From Parvibaculum sp. (GTDB taxonomy: Bacteria > Pseudomonadota > Alphaproteobacteria > Parvibaculales > Parvibaculaceae), in the NCBI RefSeq assembly GCF_030651915.1, contig NZ_JAUSBV010000005.1:1116001-1180000 (forward strand): a stretch of DNA of 64,000 nucleotides, in the 5' to 3' direction. The notes beneath the pieces are model-generated. The model had not been told where the DNA came from, did no database searches, and saw only the letters and a program-made list of their open reading frames with translations. Position numbers and translations under genes: made by a program. Shown in pieces: positions 10,632 through 21,564 of this stretch (position 1 is the first letter of the stretch; every line of letters starts with the position of its first letter).

Positions 10632-11459
10632 GACAACGGGGTTGGCCAGCAGGCCGACCCCCTCGATCTCGATTTCGATCCGGTCGCCCGGCTTCATCCA
10701 GACGGGTGGCGTGCGCGCGAAGCCGACGCCGGCCGGCGTGCCCATCACCAGAACGTCGCCGGCCTCCAGCGTCAGGCAGTCGCTCAGAAGCGCGATCGTC
10801 TCGTCGACCGGGAAAATCATGTCGCGCGTATTGGCGCTTTGCATCGTCGCGCCGTTGAGGCGCGAGGCGATGTTGAGGCCCGTCGCGCCCGGCGGCAATT
10901 CATCCGCCGTCACGAAGACGGGGCCGAAAGGGCCGGTGGTGTCGAAATTTTTGCCGATGGTCCATTGCGGCGTGCGGCGCTGATAATCGCGCACCGAGAC
11001 ATCGTTGAAGCAGCTGTAGCCGGCCACATAATCGAGCGCTTCGGCGCGGGCGACGTGGCGCGGCACGGTGCGGCCGATGACGGCCGCCAGCTCGGCCTCG
11101 AAATCGAGCTGTTCGGAAACGCGGGGCCGCACCACCGGGCGGCCGTGGCCGACCAGCGAGGTCGCACCGCGCATGAAGAAATTCGGATAGTCGGGCTTTT
11201 CGCGCCCGCCTTCGGCGGCATGTTCGGCATAGTTGAGGCCGAGACAGATGATCTTGCCGGGCCGCGGGATGACCGGCAGCAGCGTCAGCCCGTCAAGCGG
11301 CAGGCGCGGGCCCGTTGCCGCCTTTGCCGCTTGCGCGAGACCCGTCGCGCCGGCGCGGAGCGCGTCGATCAGCGCGACGGTGCCCAGATCGGCGACCTCG
11401 CTGCCCTCGACCAGTCCAAGCCGCGCCGCGCCCGCCGTTTCGAATGTCACAAACCGCAT
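10623..11459 (-). CDS. Fumarylacetoacetate hydrolase (FAH) family protein
   Basis: A 278-residue enzyme of the FAH superfamily, metal-dependent hydrolases, decarboxylases or isomerases acting on beta-keto or hydroxy acids in aromatic and related catabolism. The signature region reads IICLGLNYAEHAAE, followed by DFEAELAAVIGR, which supplies metal-binding acidic residues, then GYSCFNDVSVRDYQ and IGKNFDTTGPFGP. MGTPAGVGFARTPPVWMKPGD is the conserved C-terminal turn. The ATG at 11459 is preceded by GGAGGA; the frame stays open further upstream but that part is not FAH-like. It diverges from recQ. The exact substrate cannot be assigned. Confidence 0.9.
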   Translation of the reverse strand: MRFVTFETAGAARLGLVEGSEVADLGTVALIDALRAGATGLAQAAKAATGPRLPLDGLTLLPVIPRPGKIICLGLNYAEHAAEGGREKPDYPNFFMRGATSLVGHGRPVVRPRVSEQLDFEAELAAVIGRTVPRHVARAEALDYVAGYSCFNDVSVRDYQRRTPQWTIGKNFDTTGPFGPVFVTADELPPGATGLNIASRLNGATMQSANTRDMIFPVDETIALLSDCLTLEAGDVLVMGTPAGVGFARTPPVWMKPGDRIEIEIEGVGLLANPVVAE

Positions 11460-11594
11460 CGATTCATCCTCCGCCGCTGCCGCTTCCTTATCCCATGCGG
11501 CGCGGCCGCGCGCCAGATCGCAACTTTCCCCGAGGCGCTCCCCATGCGACGGTAAGGTCCCGATTCGCCTCTCCTTCCCGGATAGTGTCCCCCG

Positions 11595-13424
<1,830 letters not shown>

Positions 13425-13481
13425 ACCGCGCCGCCCTTGCGCTACCTTTCTGTCCGGGCCAGGACCGGAGCGGAAAAGGCA

Positions 13482-14384
13482 ATGAGAGATATCGAAAGAT
13501 CATGCCGGCGACACATCGCGCCGCTCGTCCTTGCGGCGCTGTTCGTTCTGGCAGCGCCGCCGCGCGCCTCGGCCAGCGGCGAGATCGCCGTGCCGGGCGG
13601 CACCGAGGTCGACCTCACCTATCATGTCTATGGCGGCGGCCTGCTGGTCCTCTCGCTCGACACCAGGGCCGCCTTCGGCACCGGCCAGTATGCGATCGCC
13701 TCCGACATTGCGACCGAAGGTCTTGTCGACCGGCTTTTCCACGGCCGCATGTCGAGCCGCGCGCATGGGCTGCTGACCGATGCCGGGCCGCAAATGCAGC
13801 ATTATGCGCAGGCCTATAAGGGCCGCTTCGGCGCGCGTTCGGTCGACATGCGGCGCGCCGCGGATGGCGGCTACGACGTCGAGGCCGAACCCGACGCCGG
13901 ATATATGGAGCATGGCCCGCTCGATCCGAAAAAGATCGTCGGCACCGTCGACCCCCTGACCGCCTCGATCTATGCCGCGCTGACCGGCGCCGCCAGGCCG
14001 TGCACGTCCAGCGTCCCGGTCTTCGACGGCCGGCGCGTCTACGATCTCGATTTCTCGATGCTGCAAACCGATCGGCTGGAACCGCGCATCGCCGGCGAAT
14101 ATGCGGGCGAGGCGTGGCGCTGCAAGGTCGTCTACAAACCGGTCTCGGGTTTCAGCCGCGAATGGCATATCCGCCGGATCAAGGATCCGCTGCAGCCGGC
14201 CACCGTCTGGATGGCCCGTTTCGACGGCGGCGAAAACGGCGATGGCGAGGCGCAGAGCTTCCTGATACCGGTGCGGCTGCAGATCGAATCGAACTGGTTC
14301 AACGCCGTCGCCCATCTGACGCGGGCCAGCATCGACGGGCGCGAACTCATCGCCGGTGCCGCCGCCGACGCCGCGGGCGACTGA
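13482..14384 (+). CDS. DUF3108 domain-containing exported protein
   Basis: A 300-residue protein. An N-terminal signal peptide (basic start, hydrophobic LVLAALFVLAAPPRASA, cleavage near residue 34) sends it to the periplasm. The rest matches the DUF3108 pattern of alphaproteobacteria: VDLTYHVYGGGLLVLSLD early, a VDPLTASIY motif in the middle, and a beta-rich C-terminus ending with a conserved IPVRLQIES stretch. Function is unknown; the fold is beta-rich like outer-envelope proteins. The ATG at 13482 was chosen over an earlier in-frame start because of a GGAG/AAGG ribosome site and the signal peptide. Confidence 0.8.
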   Translation: MRDIERSCRRHIAPLVLAALFVLAAPPRASASGEIAVPGGTEVDLTYHVYGGGLLVLSLDTRAAFGTGQYAIASDIATEGLVDRLFHGRMSSRAHGLLTDAGPQMQHYAQAYKGRFGARSVDMRRAADGGYDVEAEPDAGYMEHGPLDPKKIVGTVDPLTASIYAALTGAARPCTSSVPVFDGRRVYDLDFSMLQTDRLEPRIAGEYAGEAWRCKVVYKPVSGFSREWHIRRIKDPLQPATVWMARFDGGENGDGEAQSFLIPVRLQIESNWFNAVAHLTRASIDGRELIAGAAADAAGD

Positions 14385-14392
14385 GCGCCCGC
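14373..14392. terminator. Hairpin between convergent genes
   Basis: GCGGGCG, a 6-nt loop, CGCCCGC, overlapping the DUF3108 stop and lying just before the stop of the convergent livJ-like gene. It is GC-rich without a T run; it could slow transcription from both sides. Confidence 0.3.
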
Positions 14393-14398
14393 ATTCGA

Positions 14399-15595
14399 TC
14401 AGCTATCGCCGTCGACCGACATCGGCTCGGTCAGCGTCACCCAGCGGCCATCCTTGATCTGCGCCAGGAAACCCGCCTTGCTGCCCAGGTGATCGCCTTC
14501 ATGGAAGTCGACCGGCACACCGCCGAGATCGGGATCGACCCAGGGCTCCATATCGACCAGCGCCTGGGCCAGATTTTCCGGCGTCGGCTCCGGTCCGGCG
14601 CGCTCCAGCGCCTCGGCGAAAAGTCGCGCCAGCGTATAGGCGCCGACCGCCTGCACATTGGCGACCAGGTTGAAGCGCTCCTGATAGGCGGCCGTCCATT
14701 CGCGCAGTTTCGGATTGGGATCGTCGGGATAGGGGATCGGCGTCTGGGCAACCGCATAAACGCCGTTGACCGTGTCGCCGCCGAGATCGTGCACCTCGGG
14801 CGTGTAGCAGGCCTGCGAGCAGAGGAAGATCGGATCCCAGCCGAGCGAACGGGCCGATTGCATCGCGCCGATCGTCTCGCGCACCACCGTGCCCAGCACG
14901 ACAAGCTCGACATCGGCGGCGCGCAGCCGCGCGATCTGGCTCGAAAAATCGGTCGCGCCGCGCTTGTAGGTGGTGCTTTCGACAATCTCGAATCCATGCG
15001 CGATGGCTTCCTGCTCGGCGCCGCGCTTGACGTTGAGGCCGAATTCATCGTCCTGATAAAGCAGACCGATCCTGGTCACGCCGGCGGTCTCGATGAAATG
15101 CCGCGTGCCGATGCGCATCGCATGCACGTAAGGAATGTTCGAGGCGAATTTCAGCGGATGATAGGGGTCGTAGGTCTGGTCGGCGGCGGTGAAGGGAAAG
15201 AGCACCGGCACGCCGCGCCTGAGCGCCAGCGGCATCGAGGCGATGACGGTCGGCGAACCGAGCGCGGCGATGATCGCAAACACCTTGTCGCGGTTGATCA
15301 GCTTCTGCGTCGCCAGCACCGCCCGGCGCGGATCGTAACCGGTATCCTCGACCACAAGACGGATCTGGCGGCCATTGACGCCGCCGGCCGCATTGATTTC
15401 GTCGAAGGCCATGATCAGCCCGTTGCGCACCGGCACGCCCCAGGAGGTCAACGGACCGGAAAGGTCCTGATGCGTGCCGAGAACGATTTCGGTCGGGCTG
15501 ACGCCCTGCGCATCGGCAAAGGCCGGCGTGGCGGCAGGCGCGGCGGCGAGGAGAAGGCCCGCGGCCAGCGCCATCCCGGTGTTCCTGATTGTCAT
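14399..15595 (-). CDS. ABC transporter substrate-binding protein, LivJ-like
   Basis: Periplasmic binding protein of 398 residues (Peripla_BP_6 fold). It has a signal peptide at residues 1-28 (ending PAFA-DA), followed by the family opening PTEIVLGTHQDLSGPLTSWG and AFDEINAAGGVNGRQIRLVV. Last gene of the operon livH-livM-livG-livF-ligase-livJ; its ATG overlaps the ligase stop by 4 bp. Proteins of this family bind amino acids, urea, amides or aromatic and aliphatic carboxylates. The companion acyl-CoA ligase argues for a carboxylate, but this is inference. Confidence 0.92.
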   Translation of the reverse strand: MTIRNTGMALAAGLLLAAAPAATPAFADAQGVSPTEIVLGTHQDLSGPLTSWGVPVRNGLIMAFDEINAAGGVNGRQIRLVVEDTGYDPRRAVLATQKLINRDKVFAIIAALGSPTVIASMPLALRRGVPVLFPFTAADQTYDPYHPLKFASNIPYVHAMRIGTRHFIETAGVTRIGLLYQDDEFGLNVKRGAEQEAIAHGFEIVESTTYKRGATDFSSQIARLRAADVELVVLGTVVRETIGAMQSARSLGWDPIFLCSQACYTPEVHDLGGDTVNGVYAVAQTPIPYPDDPNPKLREWTAAYQERFNLVANVQAVGAYTLARLFAEALERAGPEPTPENLAQALVDMEPWVDPDLGGVPVDFHEGDHLGSKAGFLAQIKDGRWVTLTEPMSVDGDS

Positions 15596-17433
15596 GCGGC
15601 TTCTCCCTTGTACATACCCTCGATCAGCGTCGCATATTTCTCGTTGACCAGCGACCGTTTCAGCTTGCCGGTCGCGGTGATCTCGTCGTCCTCGGCCTGA
15701 ATCTGGTGTTCGATAACGCGGAACTTCTTGATCGTTTCGACGCGGGCGAATTTCTTGTTGGCGCGGTCGATCTCGGCCTGCAGCAGCTCCTGCACTTCCG
15801 CCGCGCGGCAGAGGCTGCGGAAATCGGAAAAGGGCACATTGGCGTCCTGCGCGAATTTCTCGACATTGTCGCGGTCGATCATGATCAGCGCCGACAGGAA
15901 CTTGCGCCGGTCGCCGATCACCACCGCGTCCTGAATATAGGGCGAGAATTTCAACTCGTTCTCGATTTCCGACGGCGTGATGTTCTTGCCGCCTGCGGTG
16001 ATGATGATGTCCTTCTTGCGGTCGGTGATGCGCACCCAGCCTTCATTGTCGATGGTGCCGATATCGCCGGTATGCAGCCAGCCGTCGATAACCGTTTCGG
16101 CGGTCTTGTCGGGCTTGTTCCAGTAACCGAGAAAGACATGCGGCCCGCGCATCAGGATCTCGCCGTCCTCGGCGAGCCGGAGCTCGGTGTTCGGCACCGG
16201 CTTGCCGACAAGACCGAACTTGTAGGTGCCGAAGGGCTGCGGGATCGTCGCGATGCCGGCATTCTCGGTCTGGCCATAGCCTTCGGCCATATAGAGACCC
16301 AGCGCGAAGTACCAGCGGATCAGTTCGGGTGAAATCGGCGCCGCGCCGGAGAGAATATAGCGGCATGAATCGATACCGATCATCTTGCGGATGTTTTTCA
16401 GCACCAGCAGATCGGCAAGCTTGAAATACCAGTTGAGCGCCGCCGGCACCGGCTCGCCAGCGATCCGCCGGTCGGCCACTTTCTCGCCGACGCCGATGGC
16501 CCAGCGATAGGCCAGCCGTTCGGCCAGCGTCGCATCCTTCAGCGCGATCGAAACGGTCGAATAGAATTTCTCCCAGATGCGCGGCACGGCGAAGAAGGCG
16601 GTCGGCTGCACCTCGCGCAAATTCTCCGGCACGGTTTCGAGGTTCTCGGCGAAGTTGACCGTCTGCCCGGTCATCAACTGGTTGAAGGTCGTGAAGGTGC
16701 GCTCGGCGATATGGCAGAGCGGCAGGAAGGCCAGCGAGCGGTCCTCCGGCGTATGCGGCAGCAGGTTCTGGTTGTTTTCGATCTGGAACATGATGTTGGC
16801 ATGGCTGATCATCGCCCCCTTAGGCGGACCGGTCGTGCCGCTGGTATAGACCAGGATCGCGGTGTCGCCGGGCGCGGTCTTGCCGACCGCCTCGTCGAAG
16901 CGCTTCGGCGCATCGCGCGCTTCCTTGCGGCCGAGATCGATGAAGGCGTCGAAACCCATCACCATCGGATCGTGGAAGTCGTGCAGGCCCTCCATGTCGA
17001 AAACGACGATACGTTTCAGCGAGGGAATGCGGTCGCGTACTTCGAGAATCTTGTCGAGCTGCTCTTCATTCTCGGCGAAATAGAACTCGGCGGCACAGTC
17101 GTTCATGATGTACTCGACCTGCGGCGCCGTGTCGGTCGAATAAATCCCCATCGAGACGCCGCCGACGCCCATGCAGCCGAGATCGACGAAAAGCCATTCG
17201 GGGCAGACTTCCGAGACGATGGCGATGCGGCCGCCATCCGACAGGCCGAGCGCCTTCAGCGCCAGCCCCGAGGCGCGCGCCTTTTCATAATAATCGTTCC
17301 AGCTGATCGGCTCCCACAGCCCGAACTTCTTGTCGCGCATGGCGACGCGGGCCCCAAGCTCCTTCGCCCGCTTGACGAAGAGCTTCGGCACGGTGTCGCA
17401 ATCGGGAGCGATGACGAGCGGCGCGAGCTTCAT
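15592..17433 (-). CDS. AMP-dependent long-chain acyl-CoA synthetase (FadD/FAA1-like)
   Basis: Cytosolic ligase of 613 residues of the ANL superfamily, activating a carboxylic acid to an acyl-AMP and then the CoA thioester. Visible: P-loop AILVYTSGTTGPPKGAM (near 185), the substrate region YGQTENAG, hinge motif WLHTGDIGTIDNEGWVRI and the catalytic-lysine region TATGKLKRS near the C-terminus. It is encoded between the LivF-type ATPase and the LivJ-type binding protein, overlapping the latter by 4 bp, so its substrate is probably what the transporter imports. The long form resembles eukaryotic-type long-chain ligases; aromatic or branched acids are alternatives. Confidence 0.92.
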   Translation of the reverse strand: MKLAPLVIAPDCDTVPKLFVKRAKELGARVAMRDKKFGLWEPISWNDYYEKARASGLALKALGLSDGGRIAIVSEVCPEWLFVDLGCMGVGGVSMGIYSTDTAPQVEYIMNDCAAEFYFAENEEQLDKILEVRDRIPSLKRIVVFDMEGLHDFHDPMVMGFDAFIDLGRKEARDAPKRFDEAVGKTAPGDTAILVYTSGTTGPPKGAMISHANIMFQIENNQNLLPHTPEDRSLAFLPLCHIAERTFTTFNQLMTGQTVNFAENLETVPENLREVQPTAFFAVPRIWEKFYSTVSIALKDATLAERLAYRWAIGVGEKVADRRIAGEPVPAALNWYFKLADLLVLKNIRKMIGIDSCRYILSGAAPISPELIRWYFALGLYMAEGYGQTENAGIATIPQPFGTYKFGLVGKPVPNTELRLAEDGEILMRGPHVFLGYWNKPDKTAETVIDGWLHTGDIGTIDNEGWVRITDRKKDIIITAGGKNITPSEIENELKFSPYIQDAVVIGDRRKFLSALIMIDRDNVEKFAQDANVPFSDFRSLCRAAEVQELLQAEIDRANKKFARVETIKKFRVIEHQIQAEDDEITATGKLKRSLVNEKYATLIEGMYKGEAA

Positions 17434-17447
17434 TTGGGTCTCTTTCC

Positions 17448-18233
17448 CTATCGCCAGACTTTTCGTTTCTTCCAGCGCCGCTTGCCGCGGGCGCCCTGTT
17501 CCTTCATTCCCAGATAGAATTCCCGGATATCCTCGTTCTCCAGCAGCCTTGTGCTGTCGCCTTCCATGACGATGCGGCCGACTTCGAGAACATAGCCGTA
17601 ATCCGAAAGCTGCAGCGCCATGTTGGCGTTCTGCTCGACCAGCAGGATCGTCACCCCGCGCTCCTCGTTGATGCGGCGGATAATGGCGAAGATTTCCTTC
17701 ACCAGCCGCGGCGAGAGGCCGAGCGACGGTTCGTCGAGCAGCAGCACGCGCGGCCGCGCCATCAGCGCGCGCGAAATCGCCAGCATCTGCTGTTCGCCGC
17801 CCGACAACTGCCCGGCCTGCTGATGCATGCGCGTCTTCAGCACCGGGAAGTAGGTGTAGACTAGCTCCAGATCCTCGGCGACGCCCTTGCGATCGTTGCG
17901 CAGATAGGCGCCCATCCTCAGATTGTCGCCGACCGACAATGTCGGGAAGACCTCGCGGCCTTCCGGCACATGGCTGACGCCGAGCCGCACGATCTTCGCC
18001 GGGTCGAGCCCGTCGATGCGTTTGTCGCGATAGGCGATCGTGCCCTTTTGCGGGTCCATGATGCCCGATACCGTTTTCAGGATCGTCGTCTTGCCGGCGC
18101 CGTTGGCGCCCAGCACGGTAACGATCTGGCCCTCGCGCACATCGAGCGAGACGCCGCGGATCGCCATGATCGGCCCGTAAAAGGTCTCGACATTGCGCAG
18201 CGAGAGAATGACGGGTGCGTCGGGCCTGTTCAT
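17448..18233 (-). CDS. livF: ABC transporter ATP-binding protein, LivF type
   Basis: ATPase of 261 residues for a branched-chain-type importer. Walker A GANGAGKTTIL, Q-loop region, signature LSGGEQQMLAISRAL, Walker B VLLLDEPSLGLSP and the H-loop replaced by LVEQN, as is normal for LivF. The C-terminal tail is very basic (KEQGARGKRRWKKRK), seen in members of this subgroup that stand next to acyl-CoA ligase genes. It overlaps livG by 4 bp and precedes the ligase gene. Confidence 0.95.
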   Translation of the reverse strand: MNRPDAPVILSLRNVETFYGPIMAIRGVSLDVREGQIVTVLGANGAGKTTILKTVSGIMDPQKGTIAYRDKRIDGLDPAKIVRLGVSHVPEGREVFPTLSVGDNLRMGAYLRNDRKGVAEDLELVYTYFPVLKTRMHQQAGQLSGGEQQMLAISRALMARPRVLLLDEPSLGLSPRLVKEIFAIIRRINEERGVTILLVEQNANMALQLSDYGYVLEVGRIVMEGDSTRLLENEDIREFYLGMKEQGARGKRRWKKRKVWR

Positions 18234-19012
18234 GCGGCCTCCGTCTCGGTGTCGTCGCCGCCGAGATAGGCGCGGATCACTTCCGGATGCGCCTGCACCT
18301 CGGCCGGCGTGCCGGTGGCAATGACGCGGCCGTAATTCAGCGCCAGCACGCGGTCGGAGACCTCGTTGACGAGGTTCATGTCGTGCTCGACCATGATCAC
18401 GGTGATGCCGAGAATGTTCTTGATGTCGGAAATCCAGAACGACATGTCCTCGGTCTCCTCGACATTGAGACCGGAGGAAGGTTCGTCGAGCAGCAGGATT
18501 TTCGGTTCGGTGCAGAGCGCGCGGCCAAGCTCGACCACCTTGCGCACGCCGTAAGGCAGATTGGCGATCATCTGGTCGCGGTAATGCTGCAGGTCGAGAA
18601 AATCGATCACCTCCTCGATCTTGCGCCGATGCGCCAGTTCCTCGGCGCGCGTGGCCGGTCCGAAAAAGAGATGCGCGAAAGGCCCGGTGCGGCGATGCGC
18701 ATGACGGCCCAGCATCATGTTGTCGAGCACGGTTGCCATGTCGAACAGCTCGATGTTCTGGAAGGTGCGCGCAATGCCGAGACCGGCGATGCGATGCGCC
18801 GGCAGGCCGGTAATGTCCTTGCCCTCGAAGCGGATGCGCCCGGATGTCGGTTGATAGATGCGGCTCACCAGATTGAAGATCGTCGACTTGCCGGCGCCGT
18901 TCGGGCCGATGATGGTGAAGATCTCGCCCTTGTCGACGCCGAAGCTGACGCCGTCGACCGCCTTGATGCCGCCGAAATGAACCGCCAGATTTTCAACCTC
19001 GAGCAATGTCAT
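18230..19012 (-). CDS. livG: ABC transporter ATP-binding protein, LivG type
   Basis: Second importer ATPase, 260 residues. Walker A GPNGAGKSTIFNL, the LivG-specific GIARTFQNIELF segment, the signature region LPYGVRKVVELGRAL (degenerate LSGGQ), Walker B ILLLDEPSSGLN, and the BCA_ABC_TP C-tail TGTPAEVQAHPEVIRAYLG. It overlaps livM at its start (ATGA) and livF at its end, showing tight coupling. It pairs with LivF to energise LivHM. Confidence 0.95.
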   Translation of the reverse strand: MTLLEVENLAVHFGGIKAVDGVSFGVDKGEIFTIIGPNGAGKSTIFNLVSRIYQPTSGRIRFEGKDITGLPAHRIAGLGIARTFQNIELFDMATVLDNMMLGRHAHRRTGPFAHLFFGPATRAEELAHRRKIEEVIDFLDLQHYRDQMIANLPYGVRKVVELGRALCTEPKILLLDEPSSGLNVEETEDMSFWISDIKNILGITVIMVEHDMNLVNEVSDRVLALNYGRVIATGTPAEVQAHPEVIRAYLGGDDTETEAA

Positions 19013-20256
19013 CGGTTCTTCTCGCTGACCATGTAGCTCTTCTGGCGCCGGAAGGTGCCGCGTTTATAGAGCGGGAAAAGCTGGAAATAGGTTTTGATCT
19101 TCATCCAGCGGCCGTGCAGGCCCATCGGTTCGAGGATCACGAAGAGAATGATCACCAGACCGAAAATGCCGGATTCAAGGCCGGGCAACTGGCCGACAAC
19201 GGGCGGCAGGCTGTCTTTCGTCAACGAGATCAGCTGCGGCAGCACGACGATGAAGGCGGCGCCGAAAATCGCGCCATGCATCGAGGCCAGCCCGCCGATC
19301 ACCGCCAGCACCAGCAGGTTGATCGACAGCAAGATCGTGAAGCCTTCGGGGCTGATGAAGAACAGCAGATGCGCATAGACGGCGCCGGCCAGTCCCGCCA
19401 TGCCGGCCGAGATCGCGAAGGCAGTCGTCTTGTAGACGGCCAGATTGACGCCCATCGCTTCGGCCGCCGTTTCGGAATCGCGAATGGCCATGAAGGCGCG
19501 GCCCGTCGAGGAGCGGCGGATGTTGAGCCCGGCCAGCAGCGTCAGCGCGAACAACACCATGGCCAGGTAATACATCTTCTGTTCGCTGTCGAAGGTATAG
19601 CCGAGGATCGAGGGATCGGAGAGCACGAAACCCATATTGCCGCCGGTCAGCCCGTCCCAGCGCGCCAGCACTTCCTCGACGATGAAGGCGAAGGCATAAG
19701 TCGCGAAAGCGAGATAGATGCCGGTCATGCGCAGCGCCGGCAGGCCGATCACGACGCCGAGCAGCGCCGACAGCAGGATCGCGGCCGGCAGCGTCACCAG
19801 CAGGTCGAAGCCCTGCGCCTGCAGCAGCGCGGCCGTGTAGGCGCCGCAGGCCATGAAGGCCGCATGGCCGAGCGAAATCTGGCCGCACATGCCCAAGAGC
19901 AGGATCAACCCGACACCGGCAATCGCATAGACATAGACGAAGGTGATCTGGCTCAGGAAATAGAGATCGAGCACGAAGGGCGCCGACAGCGCCGCAACGC
20001 CCAGCAGCCCGTACCAGAAGGCCGCATGGCCGCCCTCGCCATCGGCATTCTGGCGCAAGAGCACGGCGCCGAAGGCGACCGCATAGACGATCGCCAGCCC
20101 CAGCCAATGCGTCGAGGTCAGCGCGACCGGCGCGTAATGGGCCAGCGCGGCAAGGATCGCCGCATAAAGCGCGAGCCCGGACCAGAAGCGTTTGGTGCCG
20201 CCAAAGGGAAAGAGCCGGGTGTCCTGGGCATAGTCGGTCTTGAACAGGAAGCGCAT
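19009..20256 (-). CDS. livM: Branched-chain-type ABC transporter permease, LivM
   Basis: Inner-membrane permease of 415 residues with about ten hydrophobic helices. LLLGMCGQISLGHAAFMACGAY is the LivM family signature, and SSTGRAFMAIRDSETAAEAMGV is the cytoplasmic EAA-type loop contacting the ATPases. About 90 extra N-terminal residues with helices precede the core. It starts 7 bp after livH ends and overlaps livG. Confidence 0.93.
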   Translation of the reverse strand: MRFLFKTDYAQDTRLFPFGGTKRFWSGLALYAAILAALAHYAPVALTSTHWLGLAIVYAVAFGAVLLRQNADGEGGHAAFWYGLLGVAALSAPFVLDLYFLSQITFVYVYAIAGVGLILLLGMCGQISLGHAAFMACGAYTAALLQAQGFDLLVTLPAAILLSALLGVVIGLPALRMTGIYLAFATYAFAFIVEEVLARWDGLTGGNMGFVLSDPSILGYTFDSEQKMYYLAMVLFALTLLAGLNIRRSSTGRAFMAIRDSETAAEAMGVNLAVYKTTAFAISAGMAGLAGAVYAHLLFFISPEGFTILLSINLLVLAVIGGLASMHGAIFGAAFIVVLPQLISLTKDSLPPVVGQLPGLESGIFGLVIILFVILEPMGLHGRWMKIKTYFQLFPLYKRGTFRRQKSYMVSEKNR

Positions 20257-20263
20257 GTCGCTC

Positions 20264-21253
20264 TTACACCTTCTTGACGACGACGCGGCCGAAAATGCCC
20301 TCGGGCTTCAGCAGCAAGACGATCAGCAGCACCACATAGGCCGCCACATCCTTGAACCCTTCGGGCAGGTAGAAACCGGCCAGCGCCTCGACGATGCCGA
20401 TGATCAGCCCGCCGACAATGGCGCCGGGGATCGAACCGAAGCCGCCCAGGATCGCGGCCGGAAAGGCCTTGAAAATGACGCCGAAGCCCATCTGGGTATG
20501 GATGAAGGTGATCGGCGCCAGCAGGAGACCGGCAAAGGCCGCGACACCGGCCGACAGGCCCCAGATCAGCGTGTAGACGCGCTTGACGGGGATGCCCATG
20601 TAATAGGCCGCGAGCTGGTTTTCCGACGAGGCTTCCATGGCGACGCCGAGCCGCGTGTAGCGGAAGAAGAGAAAGAGAAAACCGCAAAGCACGACGGTGC
20701 TGGCGATGATCGCCGCGTAATCCTGACTGACCACCAGCGCGCCGAGGCGCAGATCGGCGCCCGAAAAGGGCGTCGCCAGCGCATAGGTGTCGGTGCCCCA
20801 GCCGGGCACCATGCTGACAACGGCGCGCACGACGAAACCGAAGCCCAGCGTCACCATGACGATGGCGAAAACCGGCTGGCCGACCACGGGGCGGATGATG
20901 GCGCGGTCGGTCGCCATGCCGAACAGCACGCCGCCCGCCACCGCCAACGCCGCGCCGAGCCAGAAATTGAGGCCGTACATGGTGATGAAGGTGAAGGCGA
21001 GGAAGGCGCCGACCATCATCAGCTCGCCTTGCGCGAAATTGATCGTTTCGGTGGCCTTGTAGATCAGCACGATGCCGAGCGCGACCAGCGCATAGACGCA
21101 GCCATTGGCCGTGCCGCTGACGACCTGCTGCAGATATTGCGTCAGCTGCGCGCCGTCCATGACGCCGAAAAGCCAGAGAACCGGCGGCGAAAAGAACGCA
21201 ATGACGGCGCTGGCCGAAAGCAGCCACCATATCCGCCCAAGAACTCTGTCCAT
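20264..21253 (-). CDS. livH: Branched-chain-type ABC transporter permease, LivH
   Basis: Inner-membrane permease of 329 residues, first gene of the importer operon. The motifs GTANGCVYALVALGIVLIYK, TINFAQGELMMVGAF and KAFPAAILGGFGSIPGAIVGG are typical of LivH. The ATG at 21253, with GGAGGGG just upstream, was preferred because the 21 residues encoded before it are arginine/glycine rich and not membrane-like. Confidence 0.93.
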   Translation of the reverse strand: MDRVLGRIWWLLSASAVIAFFSPPVLWLFGVMDGAQLTQYLQQVVSGTANGCVYALVALGIVLIYKATETINFAQGELMMVGAFLAFTFITMYGLNFWLGAALAVAGGVLFGMATDRAIIRPVVGQPVFAIVMVTLGFGFVVRAVVSMVPGWGTDTYALATPFSGADLRLGALVVSQDYAAIIASTVVLCGFLFLFFRYTRLGVAMEASSENQLAAYYMGIPVKRVYTLIWGLSAGVAAFAGLLLAPITFIHTQMGFGVIFKAFPAAILGGFGSIPGAIVGGLIIGIVEALAGFYLPEGFKDVAAYVVLLIVLLLKPEGIFGRVVVKKV

Positions 21254-21564
21254 TCCCCTCCGCCCGCATCCCTTCCGTCGCGCCGCCGGCCGCCGCCTGC
21301 GGCCTCCCCCTCCCAAGGGACGGCAAGCTTAGATAAACATGGGCGTGCCGATCAATTTTAATCGGTCGGTTACAGCAAAAAAGAACCGCGTCTTACCTGA
21401 CTGAATGTCAGCCCTGTTCCTCTATCGGGTCGTGTCGCCGCGTCAGTCGGGCCCGGTTCATTTCTGCAGAGCCGGCCGACATCCCCGCGGTCTTGTATTC
21501 AGCCGCCGGGCCGCTATGACTCATGCAACCGAAACAGGCAGAGAACAACCGGGAGGCTTCGCTC
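21254..21564. promoter_or_regulatory. Divergent control region between livH operon and crotonase operon
   Basis: Non-coding, about 310 bp. The sequence AATCGGTCGGTT at 21360-21371 (AACCGACCGATT on the other strand) lies in a locally AT-rich stretch about 110 bp before livH; such motifs resemble TetR-type operators of acyl-CoA catabolism, but the resemblance is loose. A small dyad CTGAC-TGAAT-GTCAG lies near 21400. I see no gene here. Confidence 0.35.

Noticed and set aside
19006-20277. Open frame opposite livM, 423 codons
   Set aside because: Gln/Arg/Asp/His-rich shadow of membrane-helix codons; livM is certain.
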